Program-made: the position numbers and the translations under genes
Shown here: piece by piece, positions 21,769 to 30,904 of the stretch
How positions within the stretch are numbered: position 1 is the first letter of the stretch
Layout of the letters: every line of letters begins with the position of its first letter
Source of the DNA: Isochrysis galbana
Lineage: Eukaryota > Haptophyta > Isochrysidales > Isochrysidaceae
Reading direction: 5' to 3'
Assembly (NCBI GenBank): GCA_018136815.1
Contig: CM030945.1
Span: forward strand, 594,605 to 658,604
Length of the DNA: 64,000 nucleotides
The notes under the pieces: generated by a model
The model's input: the letters and a program-made list of their open reading frames with translations, nothing else
Told to the model about the DNA's origin: nothing
The model's database searches: none

Positions 21769-22591
21769 TAACATCAAAAAACTCAACAACATTTGGATCC
21801 ACGCTAACACGGATTACCTCGGAGAGACTTCCGACACCGGCAACGTAGTTAACGGGTATGCGAATAGTCTGTCTTTCGTTTTTTGTGTGCGTGACCTCCC
21901 GGGAGGGGGGGTGTAGTTGTTGAGGGCGTCTATGGTTTCGAATACTTTCTTCGTCGCGGGACACCACGCTAAGTGGCACGAGTTTTCTCGGTATCGGCGA
22001 CACAGTCTACACATATCTGTCTGACTGTCTGCGAATCTGTTTCTGGTACCAATTCGCCTATGTGTGATATGTTTGAAGTGGAGGTGTTTATCCGTGTGTT
22101 TTAGCAGTGGCATGGTATATAGCCTTGCTATGTGTTTCCATTCTTCTTTGGTGACATTTAGTCGCTTTTCCCATGTTGTTTTCGCCGCCTGCGGGCGCGT
22201 TGCTTCGTGTCGCTTTAAGCGCGGCCTTGGTAAGATCTGCGACTGATATTGCGTCTAGCGCGACTTTTCCTTTTAGTATGGCGTATTCGTCCGCCAAGGG
22301 GTACTCCATGTATCTCGGGCCTTTAAATCCGCCCTCCCATCTGGCTGGCGGGTGGTAATATTGGATCTCTCCCGCGTTCGCTACATTTCCGGTGTCGGCT
22401 ATCTCCCCCAGGTAGTCGGTATCCGTATGTAGCCAGATGTTGTTTAGTTTGCTGATGTATTTTTCGTCCTCGGAGACCCGGATTTCTTTGTTTTGTAGCT
22501 CGGTCTCCGGCTCTTGAGGCGGAGCGATGGCGTCGTAAGACTTGTTCTCCTTTGCGTCGGGGGGCGGGCGCTCCTGTGATCGCCCTATCAC
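21769..22591 (-). pseudogene. Non-LTR-type ORF2 C-terminal region, rearranged
   Basis: Minus-strand frames read KLNNIWLHTDTDYLGEIADT, EYAILKGKVALDAISVADLT, then after a frame change MPLLKHTDKHLHFKHITHRR, CRLCRRYRENSCHLAWCP and KTKDRLFAYP. The order and zinc-knuckle-like cluster match the copy at 15540-16290. Past 21857 the frames fail. The strip 21776-21855 read on the plus strand gives KLNNIWIHANTDYLGETSDT, so it is an inverted near-copy of 22385-22470. Confidence 0.55.
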
Positions 22592-23529
22592 TCGCGTTGC
22601 GTGGCTGACGATTTCGTGACCAAGTGCGCCGCAACGTCTTGGAGGGCGATGTATAGCGCTTTGCGTGACGTGGAGCCCTTCTTATTGATCTTTTCGTCAA
22701 TGGAGTCCACTTGGACGCGGACCGAGATGTCGGTTTGGTTGATGCGGAGCGTGGTGATGTCGCCATAGCGTTCCCTGAATTGTTGCGCGCAGTCTTCATT
22801 GACAGCGATGTGCCATGGTCCGCGAATGGAGCGGGCCCAAAAGTCCGGCTCCGGGTCGACTCCTTCGAGCTCCAAAAGGAGCTCTACAATTGCGGCGTAG
22901 ACCGTAGCGTCTAGGAAAGTGTAGTCGCCCTCTTGGCGGAAGGACAGTTCGAAGTTTGCGTCTGAGTCCATGGTGCCTTGCTCCTCATCCGAGGGCGGCT
23001 CCTGAATGGCAGGGGCGGTCGGGGGTGGTGAGGCGGTGAGTGGGTCTGTGTGCGTGGTGGGTATGGCGGCGTAGTGTACGCCCCAAGGCGCATCTGAGCA
23101 GTCTCTCATTTGTGGGGTTTTGTGCTGAGCTGTTGGTGGGTCAGTGTCTATGTGCGCTTTGCTGGTGGTGTTGAGGTTGTGCCCATAAGGGCCACCCGGT
23201 CTCGGGCCGCGCCGCCGAGGCAGCGCGGCCGTCACCAGGGTGAGAGAGGCCTCTACCATAAGGCATGCCTGGTGGGTGGTTGTCTCTCTTGGTCTGGTGC
23301 TGGTGTGGTGCTTGTCACAGCCTGTGGCCCACCATGGGGTGGGCCAGCATGGCTGCCTTTCTTGGTGTGGCCGGGGCCACGGGCCGTGCGGCGCGACCGG
23401 GGTCGCGCTCACCTGCTCGGCCTCTGCGGGCGGACGCGGTCGCTTCGCCAGCGACAGCTCCATGGGTGCTGGGGGGGCGCCCGCGGCGGGGGGCCCGAAG
23501 GAGAGGTGGGGAGCGGCGCCGCGCTCCAT
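22588..23529 (-). CDS. Retroelement ORF1-like protein
   Basis: The ATG at 23529 starts MERGAAPHLSF; a longer frame with a non-ATG start continues three codons up. The first 180 residues are Pro/Ala/Thr-rich and disordered. From about residue 190 a folded region reads FELSFRQEGDYTFLDATVYA, then WARSIRGPWHIAVNEDCAQQ and DITTLRINQTDISVRVQVDS, an alternating strand-helix pattern like RRM-type ORF1 domains of non-LTR elements. It precedes and slightly overlaps the ORF2-like fragments on the same strand, as expected for ORF1. The hairpin repeat lies 6-20 bp upstream of the ATG. The retroelement assignment is inference. Confidence 0.5.
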   Translation of the reverse strand: MERGAAPHLSFGPPAAGAPPAPMELSLAKRPRPPAEAEQVSATPVAPHGPWPRPHQERQPCWPTPWWATGCDKHHTSTRPRETTTHQACLMVEASLTLVTAALPRRRGPRPGGPYGHNLNTTSKAHIDTDPPTAQHKTPQMRDCSDAPWGVHYAAIPTTHTDPLTASPPPTAPAIQEPPSDEEQGTMDSDANFELSFRQEGDYTFLDATVYAAIVELLLELEGVDPEPDFWARSIRGPWHIAVNEDCAQQFRERYGDITTLRINQTDISVRVQVDSIDEKINKKGSTSRKALYIALQDVAAHLVTKSSATQRE

Positions 23530-23923
23530 GGCAACCAACTATAAAGTTAGTTGACAATGAGGGAAAACCCATTGAGGCGGACCGACCTACGTCGGGCGAC
23601 TCTCCGGGAAAAAGCACCGGGGGGGGGGGGGAGGGACCTCTCGTCAAAAAAGAAGAACGGCCCTTACAGCTCTCGCCGCGAGCGATCCTCGAGAAATAAG
23701 AGACTGCGCCTCGAGGTACCTGCCACAAGGGTCCCCATAGGCGTCTTGAGCCTCTCCGCCAAGAGGCCAAGGTGGTGGGGGGTGGGGGCAGCTAGCAGGA
23801 GAGATAGGAGATAGGGGGCAGGGAGCGGGCGGGCGCGCCTCTGCGCTTGTTCGCGGGGGCTCGTTCCCGCTCCGGAGTTTTGTTTTCAGTTTTATTTTTG
23901 AACTGGCAGCCTAGGCACTTACA
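23530..23923. repeat. Hairpin, block C repeat and flank
   Basis: 23537-23548 is the hairpin AACT ATAA AGTT. 23554-23604 is block C (ACAATGAGGGAAAACCCA, then GAGGCGGACCGACC and TACGTCGGGCGACTC), shared with 44216-44264. From 23610 to about 23755 the sequence matches 45140-45270 (GGGAGGG, CCTCTCGTC, GAACGGCCCTTACAGCTC, GACTGCGCC, TACCTGCCACA, CGTCTTGAGCC). No gene. Confidence 0.75.
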
Positions 23924-24400
23924 TCAGTATATCAGCTCCTGGGGAGCTAATACTAATGCATCAGTACTAATACCAGTACTTACAGCCCAACTAGGCGGCT
24001 GCGTTACGAAGCAGTCACACTCGGTGAATGAGAAGAACTTGTTACCAGTGAGGTGGCGGCCCCTGACGAACTCCCGCGTGCAGATGATCTCCTGATCAGC
24101 AGTCTTTGCTGCCTCGATCGCCTCGGCCACCTCCTTCTCGTCCTTGTCATGCACTGGGCACATCCAGTGCTCCTCCAGCACCTTCTCCCCCATGCGCTTC
24201 GTACGCACCACGTTCAGGGGTGGCTTGCGTGCTCCGGACTCGCTCGGCCCACCGCCCATGGACAGGTACTGAGAGAGGGAGTTTCCTGGGTCGGCCAACC
24301 CGCCAGGGTCGTACCCCCCACCATACATGGAGCAGCCGAGGCTCTCCAAGGAGGGCAGTTCCTCCGCCCTCGCTCGCGCCACCCGCCGAAGCGCAGACAA
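23924..24400 (-). CDS. Hypothetical protein, weakly supported
   Basis: Minus-strand frame of 158 codons, not recognised. It is mixed in composition (SLGCSMYGGGYDPGGLADPG, RMGEKVLEEHWMCPVHDKDE, TGNKFFSFTECDCF) rather than the low-complexity R/P-rich type of its shadows, which is the reason for listing it. The second half looks globular and holds several Cys. It could be a gene, one exon, or a relic of a repeat, since repeats flank it at 23.6-23.8 kb. Confidence 0.35.
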   Translation of the reverse strand: MSALRRVARARAEELPSLESLGCSMYGGGYDPGGLADPGNSLSQYLSMGGGPSESGARKPPLNVVRTKRMGEKVLEEHWMCPVHDKDEKEVAEAIEAAKTADQEIICTREFVRGRHLTGNKFFSFTECDCFVTQPPSWAVSTGISTDALVLAPQELIY

Positions 24401-24854
24401 TACCGAGGAGGGGCTTTCCTTCAGACTACCACCTTATTCCAATAGAAATGGGGCCGTTTTGAGAAGCTCAAGCCTCTAATCTTCTGCTTTCTCCTCTCTT
24501 CCTTCCCTTACTACTTCCCTTACTACTAGAGTACTATAGGTACAATAATGTATCTCTCTTGTCCCCCTGTCTCCTTGCTCGCCTCCGGCTGCTGGCACTA
24601 CGTATGTGTGGGTTTTATTAGAATTTAACTCTTGCCACCCCTCCTGCCCCCTCCGCGCCCTTCCCCGCTTTCTCCCTGCCTGCCCGCCTTCTTGCTCTCC
24701 CTCCCTCCCCCCCCTCTCTCACCTCGGCCTGCGGCGCCCTCTCGCGCGACGGCGGCATCAAGTCCGCGCAGGCGGCTCTCGCCAAAGCGACTGGAGTGCT
24801 CGACCCAGCAAACCGACTGACGACTTAAGAGCCGAGTGGCACGCAATCGGCTCG
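24401..24854. other. 5' flank of the next gene
   Basis: Pyrimidine-rich on the plus strand (24620-24760). No recognisable gene or TATA box. Confidence 0.4.
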
Positions 24855-27751
24855 ATGCGTTCTCCTCCCACACGGCTGTTCTGCCTCTTCGCTGCGGCTC
24901 TTTCCGCTGTGCTCTCCGATCCCAACGTTGACTTTGCCAATTCTCTTGAGCAGTGCATCAGGCATGCGGCCAAAGAGGCGGCGGATGCCTTCCCAGACTG
25001 GGGGAACGCATGCCTACCGCCGACCCAGAAGATCGACAAGCAGGCCGCAATTCTCACCCGCACACTTGGGCCCATCCGAGGGCAGTATGGCTACACAGCT
25101 GCACTCTGGTGCGGCTTCTACAGCGTGCGAATGACCGGTGCAGAGTATAACCCAAACGATCCCCAGCCCAACAACCCCAACTACCCAGATTGGTATGTCT
25201 CACTCCTGTGCCCATGGGACGTCGACGTCTGCGGCAACGAGCCGCTTGGAAAGCATGGCAAAGAATGGGAAGGGATTTCGGTGCGTGGTGCACCCCACCA
25301 AAACGCTCAGTACCTCACTGATCCGCCCGACATCTATGTGGCGGGCGAGCCGAACCGCCGAACGATGACGTGTGGTATGTGCGGCCACCTGAAGCGCAAA
25401 CTAGGTAAGCCTCCCTTCTTTGCGCCGACGCCCAAAATCGAAATCGACGCCGACCTTTACACTGCCAACTGGGACTTTCATCCCTTTGGTGCTTGGCTGG
25501 CCAATGAGGCAGCGCACCACGGCCACTCAATCTCGGACATTGTGAACAACATTCATGTGTGGAAGGCGAGCAATGGCGAGGAGATGCATGGGTACCTCTG
25601 GCAAAGCCTCAGACTGCTAGCTTACGACACTGGCACGCTGGAGGGCAATCGAAAAGCGTGGGTCGATGATCGAACGGGTCAACTTCACGCAATGAAAGTG
25701 TGCAAGCCCGCCTGGTGGCTCTCACCGCAGACGCGGGATGACTGCTCGCACGCGGCTGGACACGGCTTCTTCTACTATTACCTTGACATTGGTCGGGCAG
25801 TCAGCGCCTGTTGGACAGATCTCATCGTCGATTTCACTCCGGGCGATTGGGCAGACAGCGACATGGATACTCGGCTGAGTGGTTTAAATGCACAGGACCT
25901 CTTGAAATGGCGCTGGCTCTGTGCCACGGGCGTCTATCATGCGGCTGGCAATACCCTCTCTGTTGAGATTCTGCAAAAGCTCAACGAAGTCGGCTCGGGC
26001 GCCGAGGAGTACCTGTGCAAACGCAGCAACTTGTGGGGCGATGACGCTTATTACTTTGACCGTTGTGCTGCAGGCCTTGGCATGAAGGAGACGGAAGAGC
26101 GGCTGAGGATGGTCAAAGAGGGCAAGTGCAAACCTGTGCCTGGCAGGGAGCCCGCGCCTTGGGAGTTGCAGCAGCTGCGACAATTTGGCCACACAATGCA
26201 GCTTTCTTGCAATCCTGCCAAGTACTTTGTTCAGGCCAATGACCAATGCCCACTCGCCTACAGAGCGCACTTCCCGTGCAACCCTGACCGGAAGGACTAC
26301 AAGTTTTGTATCAAGGTGCGCAGGCGCCATTCATCGTTGGCACCCGTAGCAGAATGAGGGTGCGTTGATACAAGGGACAGCATAATTTCATTTCCGTGCG
26401 TCGCCCAGCACGATGAGCTTGAGTACGGCGAGCATCTTCCATGGGTCTTTGCAAGGGCCCAGAAGCAATGGCTAGTTACTAGTGCATTTGCAACTCCTCG
26501 TCCCCATTGGTTGGCCTCCAGCTCCAGTCCTGCCCCGGTCCAGCGTGCACGCTAACTCAGCTTGGTGACACACCTACTGATTCAAGATAACACGCCTTTC
26601 GCATTTTCTGTTTAGGATGGCAAGTATGGCACCTTGGTGCCCACTCTAGCCGACAAGGTCAACGGAGAGTGGGTGGCATACCACCACCTATGCATTTCAC
26701 ATGATGTCCTCAAAGAGACGTTCCTTTGCCCTCATCGCCCTCCGAGACATGGCGAGGATGAGGTCTTCTATTCCGCTTGGGGCGTGTGGGGTGGTGATTG
26801 CACGTGTCCAAACGGTCAGACATACTACGTCGCCGATCGCGGGGATGCATGCGGCAGCCTCGCGTGCTTTGATGGGGGTGTGCCTGGCCAATGCCACCGG
26901 CGAGAAGGCATGTGGTCCTTCCGGCAGGTCAATTGCGCTCCACCACCGTCTCACCCTCAACTCCATTCGAACGATCCTCTTCACGGCTCCAATCGTGTGA
27001 TCTCGGATGCTTCAGCTGCTGGCGAATGGGGCGGGATGTGCACGTGCCCAGATGGGCAGACTTATTTTGCTGGCCACGAGAACAATAACTGCCGCAGTCT
27101 TGCATGCGTTGGCGGGACCTCAGGCCCTTGCAACCACTACAAGAGCCACTGGGCTCACAAAAAAGTCTTGTGCGCTGGTCTCCACCCCCCCCTTCCGCCA
27201 CCCTCGCCGCCAAGCCCGCCTCCTCCCTCGCCACACCCAAGCCCCCCCCGCCGCCCCCGCATCCGAGTCCTCCTCCTCCGCCGAGGCCGCCGCCGTCGCC
27301 GTCAATGCCGCCTCCTGCGCCACCCGAGTCGCCTGACGCAGCTACCTTGGCAAGGATACGCCGCGAGCGCGGCTGGTTCCTCAATCTCCTTTACTCACCG
27401 GCGATGCCACCTGTTGCTATGGGAGCTGCCGCCGTGGGTGTACTATGCGCTCTCCTTGGCATGGGCGTAGGAGTCTATGTTCGAAGGCGGAAGGAACTGG
27501 CGGAAGCAGTTTCGGCGGGGGGGCGCACCTGTGCCACAGAGGAGGAGGGACTACCACCCGCCGATTTGGACGTGGACGGTGAGGCAGAGAATATGGTGCG
27601 CACCGGAGTCATCGAGCTCGAGCAGCCATCGCTCGCCGACGTCGCCGGGGTCAGGATGAAGAAGGGAGGGAACCAGAGCAAGAAATACCGGCAGCTTCAT
27701 GATGATTCTGTGGTTCACCCCTCGAGCCCCTCCGTCGACTTCTCCCTCTAG
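24855..27751 (+). CDS. Type I membrane protein: Cys-rich ectodomain, two CTCP modules, Pro-rich stalk
   Basis: Exons 24855-26315 and 26616-27751; the 300-bp intron is GTGCGC...TTTAG and phase 0. Residues 1-21 are a signal peptide. The ectodomain has recurring C/H signatures: DDCSHAAGHGFFYYY, WLCATGVYHAAGNTL and YFDRCAAGLGM. From about residue 540 come two modules, GGDCTCPNGQTYYV...CGSLAC and GGMCTCPDGQTYFA...CRSLAC. A PPSPP stalk follows, interrupted by a frame break in a C8 run (27242-27249); after a one-base correction the stalk continues and leads to a TM helix (GAAAVGVLCALLGMGVGVYV), RRRK stop-transfer and a cytoplasmic tail ending SPSVDFSL. The continuous TM and tail argue that the break is an error or recent. 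It is a surface protein of unknown activity; I do not recognise the ectodomain family. Confidence 0.7.
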
Positions 27752-28803
27752 TAGCTACTGCAACAACGGTCTTCGAAGCTCGTGTTAGTGAAATACTCCG
27801 AGGCATACTCGTCTAAGCGAAGCCCATATACTCTCTTTCACGTGATTTACAATTAGCATTTCAGTTCCGAAGGCAAGCGAGTCTACCCGACGCGATGTGA
27901 CGCGCGGCGTATGTTGACAAGCTGTTTGCCACCATCCGCCAGCGGTTCCGTCGTCATCCTCACCCCTCCCTCCCTCCCTGGCTCTCTTCCTCTATTCCAT
28001 GGTTTACGTTCGCTCTCCGCATGATCGGTGGTTTTGTTCAGTGTTCTTTCTCTCTCGTTCCTGAGACGTACTCTCCCCCCCCTCGGGCATTGCCTCCCTC
28101 TGCGTTCTTGTCTTTGCCCGTGTGCAAGTGGTACGTGTGGTGCGTCGGTTGCGGTAGAAGGTGCTCGCGACCATAGGTGCAGATGATGTGCGATGCTTTC
28201 TTTGTTCTTAGTCTGGGACGGAAGGAACTTTCACATAACGCGGATACTTGTCTGAAATTATTGGTGTGAAAGTAAAAGTAAGATTCGGCCTGCGGCGGAA
28301 GCGCACATTTCTTTGTCTGTGGCGGAAGCAGCTCCTTGTCTGGGACGGAAGCACTGATCTCATGATTGGTCGCCACGGCAGGACCTCCCCCCCCACTCTC
28401 TCGACTCTCCTCATGCTGGGTGCTGGGGGGCAAGAACCACGAACTACCCACCGCCGTGCGCTACGCTACTTGGCAGCTGTCAGCAGTAGGCAGTAGGGGG
28501 GACTCACCACAAGTGCCCAGACTCTCCCGGAGAGCCGGAGCCGGGCATAGATCGCACACCCTAGTCCACGCTGGCCAGCCTATCGCTCTGACCAACCCCT
28601 CTCACTCGTGACTCACTCTCACCTGGATCCCTTGATCAGGAACCCCCCAGCCAGCAGCCAGCTCCACCTCTTTCCCCTCTCGGTTTACGGTCCTTGGAAC
28701 CGGTTACGAGTTAAAGCTTTAAGTTAAGGTGGTAGGCGCAGGTTTTCTTCGGGGGGGGGGGGGGGGAGGCTCTCGCGCGAAGCGATCGCAGAGTCCCCAG
28801 CGC
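27752..28803. other. No gene seen; short degenerate repeat and G-run
   Basis: Between 28208 and 28355 a motif like GTCTGGGACGGAAGCA occurs about four times (28211, 28288, 28319, 28340) with variants. Frames on both strands here have no recognisable domains. 28750-28767 is a long G-run just upstream of the next ATG. Confidence 0.5.
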
Positions 28804-29613
28804 ATGTCCAGCGGCCGCCGGGGGGGGGGCTCAGGAGAGCCGACGGGCACCTCCACCTCATCAGACTCGGGGAGCCAACATGGCGAGGAGGTTTCTGACC
28901 CAGAGATGGATGGCGATGGCCGCGAGGCGCCACGCAAGCGCGGCCGCCCCAAGAAGAAGCAGGAGGATGTGTCCGCCGCTGCGCCCTGGCGGACCACGGA
29001 GTACAAGAGGTACCGCAAGAGGCAGCGCAAGGAGCAGACGGAGAAGAGAGGCAAGCAGAAGAGTCACTCGAGCTACACGTACAAGAACGACACGGGCGGT
29101 CGACCTTCCTCCTCGGCTCCTCATGACAAAGGTGAGGCGGGCGCGTGCACTTGCACCGCCACGTGTCTCCGCGCGTGCCCCTGCAGGCAAGCGAAAATGA
29201 CGTGCACCGCCGCTTGCCACCCTGCGAGCCAGAAGTGCCAGAATGGTTGGGGCCCGAAGAAGCCAGCTGCCTCCGCTGCCGCACACGCGTCGGCGACCTG
29301 CAACAGCATGCCCGGCGTGCTGCTGAGTGCAGCTGCGTCTGTGGTGGTGCAGCTCTCGCCGCCTGCAGCGGACGAGGACCTCGTCGGCCGTGCCGTCATG
29401 TACAACTTCGAAGCCGCTGGGTGGTGCCAAGGGGAAGTGGTGGAGAGAGTGGACGATCCAGAGGAGGTGGATGAGGAAATAGATCACCCTGCCAATTACC
29501 TGGTGTATTACACAGTGGATGACACGCAGGTGGCCCATTATTTGCACCCCAGTGAGTATTCCCATGTGTTTCCCGGGTTGCCGCGCGGATGGTACTTGCT
29601 GGTAGACACATAA
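28804..29613 (+). CDS. AT-hook, CXC-type and Tudor-like protein
   Basis: 269 residues from the ATG at 28804; the frame is open further up but lacks an ATG. Residues 44-52 read RKRGRPKKK, an AT-hook core. Residues 62-90 are very basic. Residues 115-138 hold C-x-C-x3-C-x3-C-x-C-x6-C-x3-C followed by His, a cysteine-rich CXC-like DNA-binding motif. Residues 190-255 read LVGRAVMYNFEAAGWCQGEV, then YLVYYTVDDTQVAHYLHPSE, an alternation typical of Tudor-like barrels. Together they indicate a chromatin or DNA-binding protein. Proteins with CXC plus Tudor-like parts also occur in mobile elements, so a domesticated or decayed transposon gene is an alternative. No intron is needed. Confidence 0.6.
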   Translation: MSSGRRGGGSGEPTGTSTSSDSGSQHGEEVSDPEMDGDGREAPRKRGRPKKKQEDVSAAAPWRTTEYKRYRKRQRKEQTEKRGKQKSHSSYTYKNDTGGRPSSSAPHDKGEAGACTCTATCLRACPCRQAKMTCTAACHPASQKCQNGWGPKKPAASAAAHASATCNSMPGVLLSAAASVVVQLSPPAADEDLVGRAVMYNFEAAGWCQGEVVERVDDPEEVDEEIDHPANYLVYYTVDDTQVAHYLHPSEYSHVFPGLPRGWYLLVDT

Positions 29614-30904
29614 TGAAAGCATGGAAGTGCAGTATGAAACTGTTTGTATTTGAAAGCACTTCTAAACATACACATCTCTCCCAGGGGACATCTCCTCTCA
29701 TCACCTGTCACCGTCCGACTTTATGCTCGGCGCCCGTGAAATCGCCACAGAAGCTCGAATCGGCGGCTAAGGAGTGACCGAAATGGAGCCGGCAGTGCTC
29801 ACCAACGAGTCTGAATTAGGCGAAGAGCTTTGGCATCCATTCTGAAGAGGTGGAAACCAGAACGAAACATATTTTTTTGTGAATTATCAGCAATGTTTAG
29901 ACCACCTTCACGCACTATAAAGCAAATCAAATGACAACAGCATTGGAGTCGAACGGTGAATGAAGCCTGGAGGCGAGGAGCAGTCCCTATAATTCACTAA
30001 AAAATATGAGCAGTCTAGCCCCAGTGTTGGGGCAGAGAATGAGCCGTCAGGGGCCCGTCACCTGCTCCCCCATCTCGTATGCCGACCCGTTCCGCGCGGC
30101 CACTCCTTAGCCCCCTTTTCCGGGGTCGGGAGGTCTCGCAAACCAACGAGCGTGGCGGCCTCCCACGAGCTCCTTGGCAGCATGTGCGCGCGCACATTCA
30201 TGCCTTCGACACAGCTGGCCCTTCGGCTACAGCACACCTCATCGCGCCCCACTCGCCCGTTCGAGAAATCACTCGCCTTTCCGCTGTCCCTCAACGCCAG
30301 TCCGAGCGACGTAGAAGGGAGCCGCCAGAGCGCGGCTGCAGAGGCCACCAGAGGCCACCAGTGCGCGCCTCGCGGCACTGGAGTGACCCCACATACTGGT
30401 GGGGCCGACCTGCCCCGCGTCTGCGCCGTGCAGGCTGCGCACACACCCGCCAGGCCGGCCTTGCGCTCGCTCCGCGCTCCGAGGCTGTCTGGAGAGAGAG
30501 GATGCAAGGGAGGCGCTTCCGCGGCGCAATGCCTGCAGCGCCGGTGCTGCACCTTCGATCAAAGTGGTGCACCCCGTCGAGCTCTGCCCGCAGCCGCGGC
30601 CTCACCGACTTCTCCCAGTGCATTCTGGAGCTAGAGCCCCATGCCTGCGGCCGACTGCCAGCGCGGCCGCCGCCATGGGAGCGGCCGTAAAAGCCCCGCC
30701 AATAGTAGCTCTACTCTACTTTTTTCCCGCCCTGGCGGCTCCTGCCGCTGGCTCGATGGGGTTTCCCTGTTTGTCCCCTGCCGGGGGAAAGGGGGACCCG
30801 GTAGCCCCCGCGTCGAGATAGGGGGCGCGGGGTGAGCCAGACAGAGCAGAGAGCCAACTTGCGAGGGGAGGAGACGGGAGACAGGCAGAGGAGGAAGTGC
30901 ATCT
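29614..30904. other. No convincing gene
   Basis: 29614-30060 has only short frames. In 30063-30700 long frames overlap on both strands, as expected for GC-rich DNA, and none has a recognisable domain; a short gene there cannot be excluded. Confidence 0.35.

Noticed and set aside
30063-30700. Overlapping GC-rich frames on both strands as genes
   Set aside because: No domain, no signal peptide, no splice support, and equal openness on both strands.
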